12,661 bases of DNA from Firmicutes bacterium UBA6226 (GTDB lineage Bacteria > Bacillota_A > Clostridia > Peptostreptococcales > Acidaminobacteraceae): NCBI GenBank assembly GCA_002441045.1, contig DJWQ01000026.1:1-12661 (forward strand), in the 5' to 3' direction. Positions 1-7,500 of this stretch are shown in pieces. The translations under genes and the position numbers were made by a program. Each line of letters begins with the position of its first letter. Position 1 is the first letter of the stretch. The notes beneath the pieces were generated by a model. The model was given only the letters and a program-made list of their open reading frames with translations, was not told where the DNA came from and searched no databases.

Positions 1-199
1 CGTACTGCGTAAGTCCAGATGCTATAAGTGATTTTAAAGTTGCAAGTTTGCCTTCGTAACGAATCCCTTTTTCTAAGGCATGAACACTCTCAAGTTGCCT
101 TTCAGTACCGACGACATATTCTGAAGCAATTATTCGCTCTTTTACTTCCCTCGTGTGATAGCGTGCATCACCAGGACCAATACCAATTATTTCTATCAT
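1..199 (-). CDS. cbiE: Cobalt-precorrin-7 (C5)-methyltransferase CbiE, N-terminal part
   Basis: This is the 5' end of a gene that runs off the left edge; 66 codons are visible. The product begins MIEIIGIGPGDARYHT, the SAM-binding glycine-rich start (GIGPG, residues 6-10) of tetrapyrrole methylases, followed by VVGTERQLE, typical of CbiE/CobL N-termini. CbiE methylates C5 of the corrin ring and is often separate from, or fused to, the decarboxylating CbiT; which applies here cannot be seen. The ATG (199-197) overlaps the cbiD stop in an ATGA, so translation is probably coupled. Another class of tetrapyrrole methylase (CbiL, CbiF or CbiH) is possible from such a short piece, but the VVG-x-x-R-x-L segment and the position after cbiD favour CbiE. 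Confidence 0.82.
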   Translation of the reverse strand, partial: MIEIIGIGPGDARYHTREVKERIIASEYVVGTERQLESVHALEKGIRYEGKLATLKSLIASGLTQY

Positions 200-1317
200 A
201 TATTATTCTCACAATTCTTTTCACGTGTATCACCCAGAATTTTACCTGGCATACTATAGATGACGATATCGACTAGAGTCTCTTCTAAGAGCTGATTTTT
301 AACCTTCTCTTTTGCTTTTTCTGTCAGTTTTTGGAAAGCAGAAAAATAAGCTGTTGATTCAAGCAAAGCACTCATCTCATCCGTTGTATTCGCCATCAAA
401 ACCGCCTCAATTAAACTAACTGGGGCCGACATAAGCGCAAGTTCAGTAATTAATATTTCTGCTTTTGCGTCTGCCACGCGACTGTGTGTATTAAATATGC
501 CACCAGCGACCTTCATCAGCTTGCCTGAGTGTCCAATTAAGAGCATTCGCTTAAAGCCAAGTTTCTCAGCAGACTGTATGCTAAAGCCTACGAAGTTCCC
601 CATATGCACCACTTGTCTGGATTCATAGCCCAAGCCCAATGCATATTTTTCGCCATGTAAACCCGGTACCAAAATCACAGTGGTTTCGCCCAACGCTTTC
701 TTTTGTTTCAACTCAGTATGAATCGTTGCTTTATAGGCGTCATCACTCATAGGTCGAACGATCCCTGAAGTACCGATAATGGATATGCCACCTTCTATCC
801 CCAGTCGTGGATTAAAGGTTTTCTTTGCCACCTTTTCACCTTCTGGAACAGATACCGTAACCGTAGCTACCATACCCACTGGCAAATATCGTCTTACATG
901 AGCACCGATCATTTGTCTAGGAACCGGATTAATCGCTGCTTCACCGGGTGCAATTTGTAGCCCTGTTTTCGTGACAGTGCCAACTCCTATGCCACCTTTT
1001 ATAACGACTTCCTCATAAGGCGGCATTTGATTTGCAGACTCAAGCGAGACCGTAACAATAATGTCCAGTCCATTTGTGACATCAGCGTCTTCCCCTGCAT
1101 CCTTAATGATTCTTGCCATCGCAGAATTTTGAGATAACCTTTTTGTTTCTTCAACAGGAATTTGTAATGCTTCTCCTGAAGGTAAAGTAATGGCAACAGC
1201 TGACACATCCATCTGTTCTGTCAAGAGTAGCATCGCTGCAAGTGCGCCTGCGGTTGCACAGCTACCTGTGGTATATCCTGTTTTAAGTTCCTTGCCATCT
1301 TCACCCAGTATCATCAT
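196..1317 (-). CDS. cbiD: Cobalt-precorrin-5B (C1)-methyltransferase CbiD
   Basis: A 373-residue protein, normal length for CbiD, the SAM-dependent C1 methyltransferase of the anaerobic (early cobalt insertion) cobalamin pathway. Family hallmarks are visible in order: TGYTTGSC at residues 13-20, KDAGEDADVTNG at 72-83, GTVTKTGL at 113-120, NPRLGIEGG at 169-177, GTSGIVRPMS at 182-191, GHSGKLMKVAGG at 262-273 and HSRVADAK at 278-285. The start codon shares a base with the cbiC stop (TAATG), and GGAGA lies about 8 nt upstream inside cbiC. Two adjacent Met codons (1317 and 1314) make the exact first residue uncertain by one. The stop overlaps the cbiE start. Together with cbiX it marks the oxygen-independent branch rather than the aerobic cob branch. 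Confidence 0.96.
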   Translation of the reverse strand: MMILGEDGKELKTGYTTGSCATAGALAAMLLLTEQMDVSAVAITLPSGEALQIPVEETKRLSQNSAMARIIKDAGEDADVTNGLDIIVTVSLESANQMPPYEEVVIKGGIGVGTVTKTGLQIAPGEAAINPVPRQMIGAHVRRYLPVGMVATVTVSVPEGEKVAKKTFNPRLGIEGGISIIGTSGIVRPMSDDAYKATIHTELKQKKALGETTVILVPGLHGEKYALGLGYESRQVVHMGNFVGFSIQSAEKLGFKRMLLIGHSGKLMKVAGGIFNTHSRVADAKAEILITELALMSAPVSLIEAVLMANTTDEMSALLESTAYFSAFQKLTEKAKEKVKNQLLEETLVDIVIYSMPGKILGDTREKNCENNI

Positions 1318-1964
1318 TACTCGTTTCTCCCAATAAAATAGTACATTAGTGCATTGACGATAGCGGCAGCAACGTTACTGCCACCTTTTCTCCCCAGTGC
1401 AGCGATACTCGGTATCGCATGTTCATAAAGCATTTCCTTGGATTCTGCTGCACCGACAAAGCCCACTGGTACACCAATCACGCCAACCACGTCAGAAAGC
1501 GTTTTTTCATCCGCTTCTAATAGTTTGAAAATTGCAGTTGGTGCGTTTCCAATCACGAAAAGCTTTTTACCTTCAGTCTGAAGTGCAACACTGATCGCAG
1601 CCATAGATCTTGTGATGCCTTCCTCTTTTGCAAGCGCTCTTACATTTTCATCACCCACAAGGCATTTTAGTTCCCATGGTAACTTACCAAAAGCCGCCTT
1701 GTTAATCCCTGAAAGCGCCATTTGTGTATCGGTATACACTGTAAGCGGAGTGTTGATCACGCTTTCAAATACAGTGATAAATTCAGGATCTATTTTAAGA
1801 TTGTCCAAATAATCAAAATCTGCTGAGGTGTGAATGACGCGTCTAAAAATTAGGCGATGTAGCTCAGATTCGCTTGGATAGACTCTGCCTTCTTCTTTAA
1901 TAATGTCATCGATGATATCAAAGCTCGTACTTTCAATCATCATTGGTTTTTTTATATAAGACAT
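1317..1964 (-). CDS. cbiC: Cobalt-precorrin-8X (precorrin-8X) methylmutase CbiC
   Basis: A 215-residue cytosolic enzyme of the CbiC/CobH family, which moves the C11 methyl group to C12 to give cobyrinate (hydrogenobyrinate in the CobH branch). The catalytic histidine region RRVIHTSADFD is at residues 41-51 with His45. Other conserved blocks are GNAPTAI (139-145), GVPVGFVGAAESK (164-176) and RKGGSNVAAAIVNAL (192-206). Length matches the family (about 205-215). The gene starts one base after the cbiX stop (TAG-G-ATG) and its TAA overlaps the cbiD start, so expression is probably coupled across all three. The visible upstream Shine-Dalgarno is weak (GTAGGTC inside the end of cbiX), in keeping with reinitiation. 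Met8 and Met9 are alternative starts but would leave a gap after cbiX. Confidence 0.94.
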   Translation of the reverse strand: MSYIKKPMMIESTSFDIIDDIIKEEGRVYPSESELHRLIFRRVIHTSADFDYLDNLKIDPEFITVFESVINTPLTVYTDTQMALSGINKAAFGKLPWELKCLVGDENVRALAKEEGITRSMAAISVALQTEGKKLFVIGNAPTAIFKLLEADEKTLSDVVGVIGVPVGFVGAAESKEMLYEHAIPSIAALGRKGGSNVAAAIVNALMYYFIGRNE

Positions 1965-1965
1965 C

Positions 1966-2322
1966 CTATAGACCTACTCTTTCACAGATCACATCCACTA
2001 GCTTCTCATCAAAACCGATGTTCTCTAAAAACTCAATTTTTAGGTCAGTAAATCTTTCTTTAAGACTGTCCAGTTCCGCTGGAATATCTTCCTTAATATG
2101 ATTGCCATTGAACAAGAAAAAAGGAAAGGCCTTAATTTCCCTAACACCCTCGTTATATAACTTCTCTACCGCATCTAATAGTAACGGCGCCATCAGTTGT
2201 AGATAGCACTTTTCAAATTTTATTTCTGGATGACGCTGTTTTAATGCGTTCATATAGCTTTCCATGATTAAATCCGTTTCTTTTACCTTACTGCCGTGTG
2301 CAATGATTAATATCGCTTTCAT
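1966..2322 (-). CDS. cbiX: Short-form sirohydrochlorin cobaltochelatase CbiX
   Basis: A single-domain CbiX/SirB-type chelatase that would insert cobalt into sirohydrochlorin, the first committed step of the anaerobic corrin route. From the chosen ATG at 2322 it has 118 residues. AHGS is at residues 8-11 (His9), and PFFLFNGNHIKEDIP carries the second metal-site His at residue 75; short archaeal CbiX uses two such histidines. An in-frame ATG four codons upstream (2334) is rejected because the strong GGAGG lies between it and 2322, placed 5 nt before the chosen start. The length is about half that of the two-domain Bacillus CbiX, so it probably works as a homodimer. Iron (SirB) or nickel (CfbA) chelation is chemically possible for this fold, but the B12 riboswitch and the cbiC-cbiD-cbiE neighbours indicate cobalt. 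Confidence 0.9.
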   Translation of the reverse strand: MKAILIIAHGSKVKETDLIMESYMNALKQRHPEIKFEKCYLQLMAPLLLDAVEKLYNEGVREIKAFPFFLFNGNHIKEDIPAELDSLKERFTDLKIEFLENIGFDEKLVDVICERVGL

Positions 2323-2382
2323 TCTTTCCTCCATCAGTTATATAATCCGTTTATGGCATGCATTTATTTGTAAAAATAAAAA

Positions 2383-2406
2383 AAAACACGCCAATGGGCG
2401 TGTTTT
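2383..2406 (-). terminator. Intrinsic terminator of the cobalamin riboswitch
   Basis: On the minus strand a GC-rich stem (CACGCC/GGCGTG around a 4-nt CATT loop, extended by A-T pairs to 10 bp) runs straight into nine T residues (plus-strand As 2378-2386). It sits between the B12 aptamer and the cbiX start, 61 nt before the ATG. It is the likely expression platform: transcription stops when cobalamin is bound. A clear competing antiterminator helix was not identified by eye. Confidence 0.93.
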
Positions 2407-2459
2407 CAATACGTAAAGTAGTATCAAGTAAACCTCCCACCGAGATTGCATTGTAAAAT

Positions 2460-2622
2460 ACGTTTTGGCAGGTCTCCTGGCTTAGACATCATCCTAATTT
2501 CTCGCCTTCCCATGGAACAGTGGCATTTGAGATTTCGTACGTCATTACAGTAGCGGGGGCTGCTGAGGATTTTAACCTCATTCCCTATTATCCTTATATA
2601 AAGGACCGAAAACGGTTATTCA
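2460..2622 (-). ncRNA. Cobalamin riboswitch aptamer
   Basis: Read on the minus strand, this leader carries the conserved cobalamin riboswitch blocks in the right order. They are AATAGGGAA (near 2589-2581), the helix GAGG/CCTC, GCCCCCGCTACTG (2560-2548), GCCACTG (2524-2518), GGGAAGGCG (2511-2503) and the B12 box AGCCAGGAGACCTGCC (2482-2467). A local TCCTT/AAGGA hairpin precedes the AATAGGGAA block. The aptamer is followed by a terminator and the cbi operon, so it most likely reduces operon expression when adenosylcobalamin or a related cobalamin is abundant. The ends are approximate, and the sequence alone does not show whether adenosyl-, methyl- or hydroxocobalamin is preferred. Confidence 0.97.
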
Positions 2623-2632
2623 GTTCTATATC

Positions 2633-2660
2633 ATCATAACATGTGTCTATTAATTATCAA
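2633..2660 (-). promoter_or_regulatory. Promoter of the cobalamin operon
   Basis: On the minus strand, TTGATA (2660-2655) and TATGAT (2638-2633) are separated by 16 nt, each one mismatch from the sigma-A consensus. A TG sits one base before the -10 (extended -10). The predicted start near 2626 falls just before the riboswitch aptamer, leaving a leader of about 300 nt. It lies about 30 nt after the stop of the upstream MscS-family gene, so the cbi operon has its own promoter. Confidence 0.72.
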
Positions 2661-2689
2661 AGTTTTTTTTCTAAGACTTCCTTATTTCA

Positions 2690-3532
2690 CTATACTAATT
2701 TGACAGTTTCCAGCGCTTTTACCCCTTTTAGAATTTCTTGCCACATGGCATCCTCAGTCACTCTCGCTCTTCTCGTTTCACAGAGATACCTTACGGTTAA
2801 AACGATCGCACTTTCTCTAACCTTAACGTAGACGATAGGCGTAATATTCTTATAGTAGAGCATATACCTTTTAGAAGCCTCATGTAGGCTTTCTTTTACA
2901 TCTGAAGTTATATGAAGCGATTGCTTATTTGCCACTGTCTCAAGCATGGCCTTAAAACTCTCCCAGTCACTGTCTAGCGATATCGTGACATCAATCTCAT
3001 TCCAAATATAATCAAAGCCTTTGTTGGCATTGCTTATGGCATGTAAAAAAAGATAATTGTTTGGAATGTGAACGATCCGCCCAGTGCTTTGTTCGCCGTA
3101 CTGTGCGGATGACACTTCAAGCAAAACGATTTGAAATAGCTTGATATCAATAATATCACCACTTCTACCATCCACGCTAATGCGATCACCCACTTCAAAT
3201 GGCTTTTGAAAGATAATGATGAACCATGCGGCGATATTAGTGAAAATCTCTCTTAATGCAATGGCAATCCCTGCAGATATAAAGCCCATATAGGTTGACA
3301 GATCAAGCTTCGATCCAGACCATACGAGTATAATCAACAAGATTAGGATTAAGGTAAACGTATAGTAAAAGCGTTTTCTAAGATTGTAATAGGTCGATGT
3401 GTTTCTAATGGTTTTAAACAACACTTTACTGGTAAGCTGAACGGCAATAATGTTAATTACAATTAAAACCAATGTAATGATTAACTTAACCCACGTACTG
3501 TTTCCGGTGATTTCTGCGATGATTTCGCTCAT
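2690..3532 (-). CDS. MscS-family mechanosensitive ion channel
   Basis: A 280-residue small-conductance mechanosensitive channel homologue, close to the length of E. coli MscS (286). Predicted membrane segments are at about residues 14-37, 56-72 and 78-108. The third has the Gly/Ala-spaced pore-helix pattern (YMGFISAGIAIALRE) followed by FTNIAAWFIIIFQKPFEVGD, the usual entry to the cytosolic beta domain (FEVGDRISVDG, 112-122). The remaining C-terminal region fits the alpha/beta vestibule. Such channels open under membrane tension and release solutes during osmotic downshock. The start is supported by AAGGAG overlapping the stop of the upstream dehydrogenase gene (6 nt between genes), so the two are co-transcribed. 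The particular MscS subfamily and its gating are unknown. No terminator hairpin was seen before the cbi promoter just downstream. Confidence 0.93.
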   Translation of the reverse strand: MSEIIAEITGNSTWVKLIITLVLIVINIIAVQLTSKVLFKTIRNTSTYYNLRKRFYYTFTLILILLIILVWSGSKLDLSTYMGFISAGIAIALREIFTNIAAWFIIIFQKPFEVGDRISVDGRSGDIIDIKLFQIVLLEVSSAQYGEQSTGRIVHIPNNYLFLHAISNANKGFDYIWNEIDVTISLDSDWESFKAMLETVANKQSLHITSDVKESLHEASKRYMLYYKNITPIVYVKVRESAIVLTVRYLCETRRARVTEDAMWQEILKGVKALETVKLV

Positions 3533-3538
3533 GAAGGC

Positions 3539-4243
3539 TTACTCCTTTGGTCTGCTGATGGTAATATCTGAAACTGTGACTTTTGTATCGATGATGCTTT
3601 TTACGATGTGTCTCGCCACATCCTCAGGGTCCATGAAGGAATCTGTTTTATATCCCGATTTAGAATCCGACCAAAAGGCAGTGTTCATGCCACCAGGAAA
3701 GACGTTAATCACTTCTATCGGTTTGTCGCTTAGTTCATCCCTAAGAGATTCAAGATACCCTCTTGCACCCCATTTAGCAGCATTGTAAATGGTCTCATTC
3801 TTTTTGCCTTTAAGTGCTGCTGTGGAAAGGACGCTGACGATGCGTTTCGTCTCATGTGTCTGAGACAGCATCACTTTAACCATTTTTGATGTGAAAAGCA
3901 TCAGGCCGATCATGTTGCTATTCAATACCTTGTCGATATCCTCTCTGTTAATCTCAGTAACTGGTCCAAAGAACGTCGTCCCAGCCACGTTATAAAGATT
4001 CTTAACGGTCTTACCTGAGGTTATAAGCGTCTCTATAAAAGCATCGATATCTTCTTCTATTGCGATATCCAAACTATAAGAAAGAACGTCTGCTTGCTTT
4101 GATAAATCCTTTAGTGCATCTGTCGCTTTTTTTAGTTTTTCAACTTGTCTACCGATTAAAATAACCGGCTCATCCATGAGAACCAGTAACTTTGCAATTT
4201 CATACCCTAAGCCTGAGCTTCCGCCCGTAATCAAATGATACAT
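3539..4243 (-). CDS. Short-chain dehydrogenase/reductase (classical SDR), substrate unknown
   Basis: A 234-residue Rossmann-fold oxidoreductase. From the chosen start, the cofactor motif TGGSSGLG is at residues 6-13, NVAG at 85-88, the catalytic Ser at about 140, YNAAK at 153-157 (Tyr153, Lys157) and the PGG loop at 183-185, giving a complete classical SDR active site. Arg32 (GRQ) after the second strand hints at NADP(H), which is inference. The ATG at 4243 is chosen because AAGGAGG lies 5 nt before it; a longer in-frame start at 4264 would place that site inside the coding region. The gene is first in a unit with the MscS-family channel. The substrate cannot be deduced. Sugar, lipid, steroid or quinone-type carbonyl substrates are all possible in this family. 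Confidence 0.92.
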   Translation of the reverse strand: MYHLITGGSSGLGYEIAKLLVLMDEPVILIGRQVEKLKKATDALKDLSKQADVLSYSLDIAIEEDIDAFIETLITSGKTVKNLYNVAGTTFFGPVTEINREDIDKVLNSNMIGLMLFTSKMVKVMLSQTHETKRIVSVLSTAALKGKKNETIYNAAKWGARGYLESLRDELSDKPIEVINVFPGGMNTAFWSDSKSGYKTDSFMDPEDVARHIVKSIIDTKVTVSDITISRPKE

Positions 4244-4528
4244 GCCGCCCTCCTTATTCACCATAAATGTTATATGATATTTAAAAATATGTCACCCCGT
4301 CTGATTTTAATTTTTTATGTCTAATAGAACCTTTCTAATAAAACAGCTATCATTTTAAAATCACTTAATGCTTCTTTACTATATTATACCCGCTTAAAGC
4401 GTTTAGCCACATGATTTATTTAACTTAATCCTCTTAACGATTACCTAGACTCTCTTCTGAATGAATAAAAATGTTCGGACATCGAGACATCAGATTTTAC
4501 CACAAGTTAGATCGTGGCAAAGTAAAAC
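4244..4528. other. Non-coding spacer between the SDR gene and the pyruvate carboxylase terminator
   Basis: AT-rich DNA with no convincing gene on either strand. Besides the candidate promoter listed separately, it holds a weaker minus-strand possibility: GTGACA (4295-4290) and TATAAC (4274-4269), 15 nt apart, which would give a very short SDR leader. A small dyad TAGAA-N3-TTCTA type element lies at 4325-4337. A TTTTAC/GTAAAA inverted pair at 4495-4527 partly overlaps the tail of the pyruvate carboxylase terminator. None of these is strong enough to name. Confidence 0.5.
4383..4401 (-). promoter_or_regulatory. Candidate -10 box with adjoining palindrome upstream of the SDR-MscS unit
   Basis: On the minus strand a perfect TATAAT (4388-4383) is preceded by the short perfect palindrome CGCTT-A-AAGCG (4391-4401), which sits in the promoter spacer where a repressor could block it. 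No good -35 is present at 17 nt (TGTGGC). The implied leader to the SDR start would be about 130 nt. This is a plausible but unproven promoter. Confidence 0.38.
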
Positions 4529-4561
4529 CGCCAACTGCATCGATTGACGTTGCAATTGGCG
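4529..4561 (-). terminator. Intrinsic terminator after pyruvate carboxylase
   Basis: Starting 9 nt after the pyruvate carboxylase stop, the minus strand has an 11-bp stem (CGCCAATTGCA with TGCAGTTGGCG, one G-U pair) around an 11-nt loop, followed by G then TTTT, AC and TTT. The stem is strong but the U-tract is short and interrupted. It separates pyruvate carboxylase from the SDR unit. Confidence 0.78.
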
Positions 4562-4570
4562 ATTTGAGAT

Positions 4571-7500
4571 TTATCTTTCTAACTTCATAAGGAGCTCTCC
4601 TGATTTCACTTGAGTCCCTTCCTTAACAAAGATATCTTTTACGACACCTTCCGTTAATACAACGACACTGGTTTCCATCTTCATCGCTTCCACGATGGCT
4701 ACTACTTGATTTTCTTTAACTTTTTCTCCCGGCTTTACAAGTATTTTTACGACTTTTCCAGGAATGGAGGAACCCACTTCAAATTGGTTGTCTGGATCTG
4801 CCATAATCGACTCTTGTACAACGGTTTCAAATTTAGAGCCCTTGTCTTTGATGTAGACTTCTCTACGATTGCCATTGACCTCAAAGATCAATCTAACTTG
4901 ACCGACGTTGTTGACCTTGCCAATTTCAAGCAGCTTAACGATTAGCTTCTTACCTGATGCGATTTCTACTTCACACGTTTCACCTTCGTACATCCCGTGA
5001 AAGAACACATCTGAGCCCACTCTCGAGAAATCACCGTGCTCGCCTTTATATTTTAAATGGTCCTCAAATACTTTGGGATAAAGCGCATAGCTTAATTTTT
5101 CGTCCATGCCAAACGAACGTTGATAAGTGCTTTCAAGATAACTACCGATCGCTTCAAAATCCTCTTCTGGTAAAAGTTCGCCTGGGCGACAGGTTACTGG
5201 TTCTTCACCTTTTAGAACTAGCTTCTGAAGCTCTATTGGGAAACCACCATCGGGCTGTCCCATCATACCTTGGAAGTATGCGACAACCGAATCTGGGAAA
5301 GCCAAATCTGCCCCTTTTTCAAGTATATTTCTTGCGTTAAGCTCATTTTGAACCATGAAAATCGCCATATCCCCTACCGCCTTTGACGATGGTGTTACTT
5401 TGACGATATCACCAAATAGATCGTTGACCTCTTTGAACATTTCTTTTACTTCGCCAAATCTGTGTCCAAGTCCAAAGCTTTCTACCTGTGGTTTAAGGTT
5501 AGAATATTGACCACCTGGTATCTCATACTTGTAGATTTCCGCTGAAGTGGATTTAAGATCTGACTCAAACTGACTGTAAACCGGTCTCACATCTAACCAA
5601 TAATCGCTGATAGATTGGAGATGTGTCAAATCAAGCCCTGTTTCACGTTCTGTGTTTTCTAGTGCTGCAACCACTGCGTTCATCGCTGGTTGAGAGGTCA
5701 AACCTGACATACTTGACATTGCTGTATCGACGATATCTACGCCTGCCTCAGCAGCCATAAGAATGGTTGAAACCCCATTTCCAGTCGTGTCATGTGTATG
5801 CAGGTGAATGGGTAGACTTACTTCGCTTTTAAGTGCTTTAATCAACTTAGTTGCCGCATAAGGCTTTAATAAAGCAGACATATCTTTAATACACAAGATA
5901 TGTGCTCCTGATTTTTCGATTGCTTTTGCTTTTTCCACATAGTAGTCTAAAGAATACTTATCTCTATAGGTATCTAATATATCTCCTGTATAGCAAATAC
6001 ATGCCTCAGCAATTTTACCAGTGTTTAAGACTTCATCTATAGCGATTTCCATCCCTTTTTGCCAGTTCAATGAGTCGAAAATTCTAAAGACATCAATGCC
6101 TCGCTTTGCTGATTCCTTTATAAATTCTCTAACGACATTGTCTGGATAGTTTTTATAGCCAACTGCATTTGCCCCTCTAATCAGCATTTGAAGCATAATG
6201 TTCGGTATCTTCTCTCTTACGAGATCTAGCCTTTCCCATGGAGATTCATTTAGGAAGCGATATGCCACATCAAACGTCGCACCTCCCCACATTTCAAGAG
6301 AAAATAAATCGTTAGCAAGATGTGAATAAGAAGAACCAATTTTCTTTATATCCACCGTTCTCATACGTGTTGCAATTAATGACTGCTGTGCATCACGCAT
6401 GGTCGTATCTGAAATAAGTAATTTCTTTTGGTTATGAATCCAATCCACAACCCCTTTTGGCCCTTGCTGATCTAGTATCTGCTTGGTTCCAAAGTAACCT
6501 CTTTTATCAATTTCTTTATCATAATGCGGCACTCGTGGAACATCGAACTCCGCTTTAAAGCCCTTCGTCTGATTAACGACCTTCTCACCGATAAAAGACA
6601 ACACCTTATACTCTATGTCCGCTTTAGGTGCAATGTCAAATAATGAAGGATTTTCTGCGATAAAATTAGTATCACACGCACCTGCCATAAACGTCTCATG
6701 TTTAAGTACGTTGATTAAAAAAGCGATGTTGGTTTTAACCCCTTGAATCTTCATTTCGCTTAAAGCTCTAAGGGACTTACTAATTGCATCGTGCCATGTG
6801 CGACCTAGAGACGTGGCTTTTACTAGCAAGCTGTCATAATATGGACTGATGACAGCTCCAGTAAAACCATTGCCACCATCTAGACGTATCCCGAAACCTG
6901 AACCCGAGCGGTAAACGTCAATTCGACCTGTATCAGGTGCAAAATTATTAGATGGATCTTCTGTCGTTATCCGACATTGAATTGCATAGCCCCTAGGGAT
7001 GACACTGGCTTGATCTTCAATGCCCACCTCATCAGAGTTAAGCGGTAAGCCTTGAGCGAGTAAAACTTGACTTTGGACAAGGTCAATTCCCGTAACCATC
7101 TCAGTAACCGTATGCTCAACCTGAATTCTAGGATTCATTTCAATAAAATAATGCTGTCCTGTTTTATCTACTAAAAACTCACATGTCCCTGCATTTCTAT
7201 AATTTACTGCACCAGCGATTTTTAGAGCGTCCTCACAAATTGCATTTCTCTTCTCTTCAGTAAGTGTAAATGCCGGTGAAAATTCAATTACCTTTTGATG
7301 TCTTCTTTGAATCGAGCAATCACGTTCAAACAAATGAACGAGATTCCCATAATTATCTCCCAATACTTGTACTTCGATGTGCTTTGGATTTTCAAGGTAC
7401 TTTTCTATAAAGACATCGTCTATACCAAACGCCTTTTTTGCTTCACTTTTAGCGCTTTGGTATTCTCGAATCAAATCCGCTTCATGACGTACGATACGCA

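Noticed and set aside
28..276. Plus-strand open frame of 82 codons over the cbiE/cbiD junction
   Set aside because: It lies antisense to two clearly recognised cobalamin genes, has no recognisable domain, and looks like a shadow frame.
2643..2831. Plus-strand open frame near the cbi promoter
   Set aside because: It is antisense to the end of the MscS-family gene and covers the cbi promoter; no recognisable product.
3450..3788. Plus-strand open frame of 112 codons
   Set aside because: It is antisense to the MscS-family gene and the SDR gene, both with complete family motifs, and it has no recognisable domain.
4244..4264. Seven-codon N-terminal extension of the SDR (MVNKEGG)
   Set aside because: The extension is formed by the AAGGAGG ribosome binding site; the ATG at 4243 gives the usual short lead to the TGGSSGLG motif.
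4957..5340. Plus-strand open frame of 127 codons
   Set aside because: It is wholly antisense to the carboxyltransferase and carrier part of pyruvate carboxylase and shows no family features.
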